Shown: piece after piece, positions 62,101 through 64,000 of the stretch
Layout: each line of letters starts with the position of its first letter
Numbering within the stretch: the stretch's first letter is position 1
Origin: Hydractinia symbiolongicarpus
Taxonomy: Eukaryota; Cnidaria; Hydrozoa; Anthoathecata; Hydractiniidae
Assembly (NCBI RefSeq): GCF_029227915.1
Contig: NC_079884.1
Coordinates: forward strand, 9,114,001-9,178,000
Length of the DNA: 64,000 bases
Direction: 5' to 3'
Notes under the pieces: model-generated
Database searches by the model: none
What the model saw: only the letters and a program-made list of their open reading frames with translations
What the model was told of the DNA's origin: nothing
Position numbers and translations under genes: made by a program

Positions 62101-63957
62101 AACTTGAAAGTAAATTGATGAGATGTGGCATCTCGTTAACAACTTGAAAGTAAATTGATGAGATGTGGCATCTCGTTAACAACTTGAAAGTAAATTGATG
62201 AGATGTGGCATCTCGTTAATAATCTAAAAGTAAATTGATAAGATGTGGCATTTCGTTAACAACTTGTAAGTAAATTGATGAGATGTGGCATCTCGTTAGC
62301 AATCTGAAAGTAAATTGATAAGATGTGGCATTTCGTTAACAACTTGAAAGTAAATTGATGAGATGTGGCATCTCGTTAACAACTTGAAAGTAAATTGATG
62401 AGATGTGGCATCTCGTTAACAACTTGAAAGTAAATTGATGAGATGTGGCATCTCGTTAATAACTTGAAAGTAAATTGATGAGATGTGGCATCTCGTTAAC
62501 AACTTGAAATTAAATTGATGAGATGTGGCATCTCGTTAACAACTTGAAAGTAAATTGATGAGATGTGGCATCTCGTTAACAACTTGAAAGTAAATTGATG
62601 AGATGTGGCATCTCGTTAACAACTTGAAATTAAATTGATGAGATATGGCATCTCGTTATCAATCTAAAAGTAAATTGATGAGATATGGCATCTCGTTATC
62701 AATCTAAAAGTTAATTGATGAGATATGGCATCTCGTTAACAACTTGAAAGTAAATTGACACACTAAGTCATTTTCACTTATCTTCTCCTTTTTTGTTGCT
62801 TAGTGTTGATGCTTCTTATTCAGTGAATATTTCTACCTATAGTTTCTTTTCATAATTTACAATTTTGATGTTACAATCACGATTGTATCCCTATTTGTTG
62901 TTATTCATTAGATCACCCGCAATGCCAGCGATGAAAAATCGCCTAATAAAGATTAGTCCTTAGTCAATCAGGGTGTTAGTTAGAATTAAGGAGTTGAGAA
63001 CTGAAAAGTTTTTTCTGCAGTTGGAAGTATTGGTTGGCTCTTTGATTTCTTAATTAAGGTTTACTTTCACTATTTAAACTATAATGGATTAAAAATTTAA
63101 TGAAATGTTAGAATACTAAATACTAAAATACTAGAATTTCGAATTGGAAAAATCGCTTGTTTAGGATCCCCTTTTAGTTAGGTATTTATTTTTAGCTTTA
63201 GCGAGTAACGGAAATCCAAGGAGAGAAATAATATTTTTATACTAAAAATGTATCTTTGTATTTTCAGTTTAGTCAAGGTTGGTTTGTCCAGGCTCACACA
63301 AATGACGGAGGTATGCTAAAATTATGTACTGATCATCGCATCTCTCAGTCGTAATTTATATAAAGTGTACTTGTTTTAACGTCCCGCATATTTTTCTTTT
63401 TTTTTGTAGTGTGTGAGGCCAAAAATTGCACGATGTATGCGAAAACACAACAAGATAAAATAACTTGGGTATCAGAATTATCCAAGTGCATGTAAGTAAA
63501 AATGCTTATTTTTTGTGATGTATTATTTTATACTAATACTATTCGTTATTGTGTGAGAAATCCACAAGTTCACTCATATTCCGAGCTTCAAATTATCGCT
63601 GGTTGTTCATGGAACGCTACTTAGTGCAGACTTAGCACAAAGATGTGGCTATTATTTTGAACAAAATACGGGTATTAATAAACCAGATATTTTTACGCTA
63701 TGTTATTTGGGTCTGCTACAATTTTTGTGTGTAATTTACTTTTACGAATAGAAAACGCAAATGTTGGCAAAATTCACGGAATTTATGTTCGCATTTTATT
63801 ATTTTAACTGCTCTTCAGCAATGTTTATACCTTGTCAATTAGAAGTTTAAGGTCTTACAAGACTGGCTACACTGGCATTAGGTGCAATGTTTTTACACAT
63901 GTAACGTATTTAAATTTAGAGAAGCAGTTTCTTTAACAGAGTGGCAAGGGAAGATGG
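50107..63957 (+). CDS. VAV: VAV-family Rho GEF, 3' end beyond the window
   Basis: VAV proteins are tyrosine-kinase-regulated exchange factors for Rho/Rac GTPases. Nineteen exons are visible: 50107-50316, 54155-54271, 54799-54860, 55281-55349, 55434-55548, 56197-56295, 56773-56841, 56928-57023, 57616-57675, 57842-57886, 58214-58306, 59232-59303, 59381-59454, 59744-59762, 60062-60144, 60652-60781, 63268-63310, 63410-63491, 63920-63957; 1,576 nt, about 525 residues, phases consistent. CH domain about residues 1-125 (LRDGVILCQVANQL, LRNIRAFLRAC). Acidic region with EDIYGTL, ENIYDHV and EKIYDDI (Tyr 146, 172, 182), matching the inhibitory tyrosines of vertebrate VAV. DH about 195-400, with LVVPFQRILKYPLLL; PH about 405-525, with FVFLFEHTMLLCKSRGDTYDV. 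The C1, SH3 and SH2 exons would follow to the right. Exon 14 is only 19 nt. Confidence 0.9.
50451..51317 (-). mobile_element. SINE copy split by a nested MITE
   Basis: The 3' part of the SINE (50451-50544: GTGCATATTTTACGTCACTA, CTATTATTTCCAGGA, GCCATGG) and the 5'-ward part (51150-51317: CCCAGAGTATTTATTGCTTA, GCAGACCCAATTAGGG, CACACAGTGTGCCATCTCCC, ACTCGCCCAT) are collinear with 38466-38760. They are separated by 605 bp of foreign sequence. The tRNA-like head is lost. It lies antisense in VAV intron 1. The open frame 50367-50612 crosses it and is spurious. Confidence 0.85.
50545..51149. mobile_element. MITE inserted into a SINE
   Basis: The left end reads CAGTCAAGGAGGATAACC and the right end, on the reverse strand, CAGTCAGGGATAACCACAAA. 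The terminal inverted repeats differ by a small indel and continue inward (CGCAAATT and CACAAATT). The boundaries are fixed independently by the interrupted SINE. Flanking TCCTTC and TCCCAG are consistent with a degenerate short target duplication. No protein coding capacity; superfamily not assigned. Confidence 0.8.
51318..54154. other. Rest of VAV intron 1
   Basis: AT-rich intron DNA with one dispersed repeat pair (53728-53968). Short open frames (51670-51891, 53145-53427) have no support. I see nothing else. Confidence 0.4.
53728..53968. repeat. Two tandem copies of the GTGGAAAATCCACGG repeat
   Basis: Copy 1 (about 53728-53820) and copy 2 (about 53823-53968) both contain GTCGTTAGCCNGTGGAAAAT followed by CCACGG, then CAGCTAAGCTACCATTTTG and GTATACRGGCATTATAATAT. 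The palindrome GTGGAAAATCCAC is a striking internal feature. Copy 2 includes a (GGAC)n(AGAC)n microsatellite. A diverged relative lies at 44271-44402. The open frame 53760-53966 is repeat-derived. Confidence 0.75.
54950..55183 (+). other. Intronic open frame of 77 codons in VAV intron 3
   Basis: An ORF lies between VAV exons 3 and 4, and neither frame nor phase lets it join them: spliced in phase 2 it reads into a stop, and exon 3 joins exon 4 cleanly without it. It encodes a charged, helix-like sequence (QWLKPVGRIQRAISEARNRG near residues 20-39, then EELLEFFNKKLIES). It may be a fossil of an inserted element or chance. Family unknown. Confidence 0.25.
58409..58948 (-). mobile_element. Penelope-like element fragment with inverted 132-bp terminal repeats
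   Basis: Arms at 58409-58540 and 58817-58948 are near-perfect inverted repeats of 132 bp (outer end TTGACAACAAAAAAACTACA). Between them the minus strand encodes the end of a GIY-YIG nuclease domain: YIGETSRHLKVRASEHLG from about 58814, LLEIKESLFIMRDSPQLN and NIRSAPLYLY. This combination of GIY-YIG C-terminus and inverted terminal repeats with a CGAAACGTCGCGAATA motif is characteristic of Penelope-like retroelements. The reverse transcriptase is absent, so the copy is severely 5'-truncated. It lies antisense in VAV intron 11. Confidence 0.85.
60204..60310. repeat. Dispersed repeat with B-box-like motif
   Basis: CCTGGCAG, GGTTCGATCC (60219-60228), GCAGACAAA and ATTAGCGACGCACGTAGATA parallel the repeat at 12418-12545. 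The B-box-like motif suggests a tRNA-derived SINE family distinct from that at 38466-38819. It lies in a VAV intron. Confidence 0.5.
60821..62758. repeat. 40-bp minisatellite, 48.5 units, with 160- and 880-bp higher-order periods
   Basis: A perfect 40-bp period is maintained without length change for 1,938 bp. The typical unit is AACTTGAAAGTAAATTGATG followed by AGATGTGGCATCTCGTTAAC. Each unit contains a hairpin (GAGATG-TGG-CATCTC) and a GTTAAC palindrome. Variant units (AATCTAAAAG) recur every 160 bp at 61021, 61181 and 61341, and again at 61901, 62061 and 62221. All marker variants between 61021 and 61878 recur 880 bp later (22 units), including AACTTGTAAG at 61381 and 62261, and AACTTGAAAT at 61621/62501 and 61741/62621. 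It lies in VAV intron 16. Confidence 0.98.
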
Positions 63958-64000
63958 GTAAGTTTGAACTTCGTTACATTATGGAATCTACTTGTTGGGG

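Noticed and set aside
60821-62758. CRISPR-like regular repeats
   Set aside because: Contiguous 40-bp units without spacers, in an animal intron: a minisatellite.

Overview
The window is animal nuclear DNA: AT-rich, with intron-rich genes, GT-AG splice sites and many dispersed transposable elements. The proteins (TMEM237, ninein, ATF6, VAV) are metazoan. The combination of strong AT richness, Tigger/pogo, Harbinger and Penelope remnants, tRNA-derived SINEs and a PHD-like finger inside a LINE reverse transcriptase fits a cnidarian, probably a hydrozoan. The taxon is an inference; no marker here proves it. All exon models below were assembled by eye from splice signals, reading phase and remembered family architecture, without transcripts.

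Layout: (1) 0.46-3.44 kb, minus: a three-exon gene for an unrecognised 157-residue acidic protein whose first intron is mostly transposon debris. (2) 3.4-8.6 kb: intergenic and dense in repeats (non-autonomous DNA elements, a SINE head, tandem repeats). (3) 8.62-16.15 kb, plus: TMEM237, a ciliary transition-zone protein, 13 coding exons; intron 1 carries a 5'-truncated LINE. (4) 17.35-28.13 kb, minus: a ninein (NIN/NINL) homologue, 19 coding exons, 1,492 residues, with EF-hands followed by coiled coil. A separate small coiled-coil gene (22.86-23.94 kb) sits on the same strand inside its intron 10. (5) 28.1-36.6 kb: intergenic, with a LINE 3' end, a decayed pogo-like transposase and fold-back repeats. 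(6) 36.59-48.22 kb, plus: ATF6, 14 coding exons, with bZIP, transmembrane helix and apparent S1P/S2P cleavage features; its 6.9-kb first intron holds a LINE, a complete SINE and a Harbinger-type MITE. (7) 50.11-63.96 kb, plus: a VAV-family Rho GEF (CH, acidic, DH and PH regions) that runs off the right edge before the C1, SH2 and SH3 domains. Its introns carry a SINE split by a MITE, a Penelope fragment with inverted terminal repeats and a 1.9-kb 40-bp minisatellite with a 160-bp and an 880-bp higher-order period.

Two neighbours belong to the cilium/centrosome (TMEM237 and ninein) and converge tail to tail with 1.2 kb between stop codons. ATF6 (ER stress sensor) and VAV (tyrosine-kinase-regulated GEF) follow head to tail. 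I found no prokaryotic-type operon, CRISPR array, rRNA or functional tRNA gene. The strongest unusual observations are the hierarchical minisatellite, the nested same-strand gene, the conserved VAV regulatory tyrosines, the conserved ATF6 cleavage features and the PHD-like finger in the LINE.
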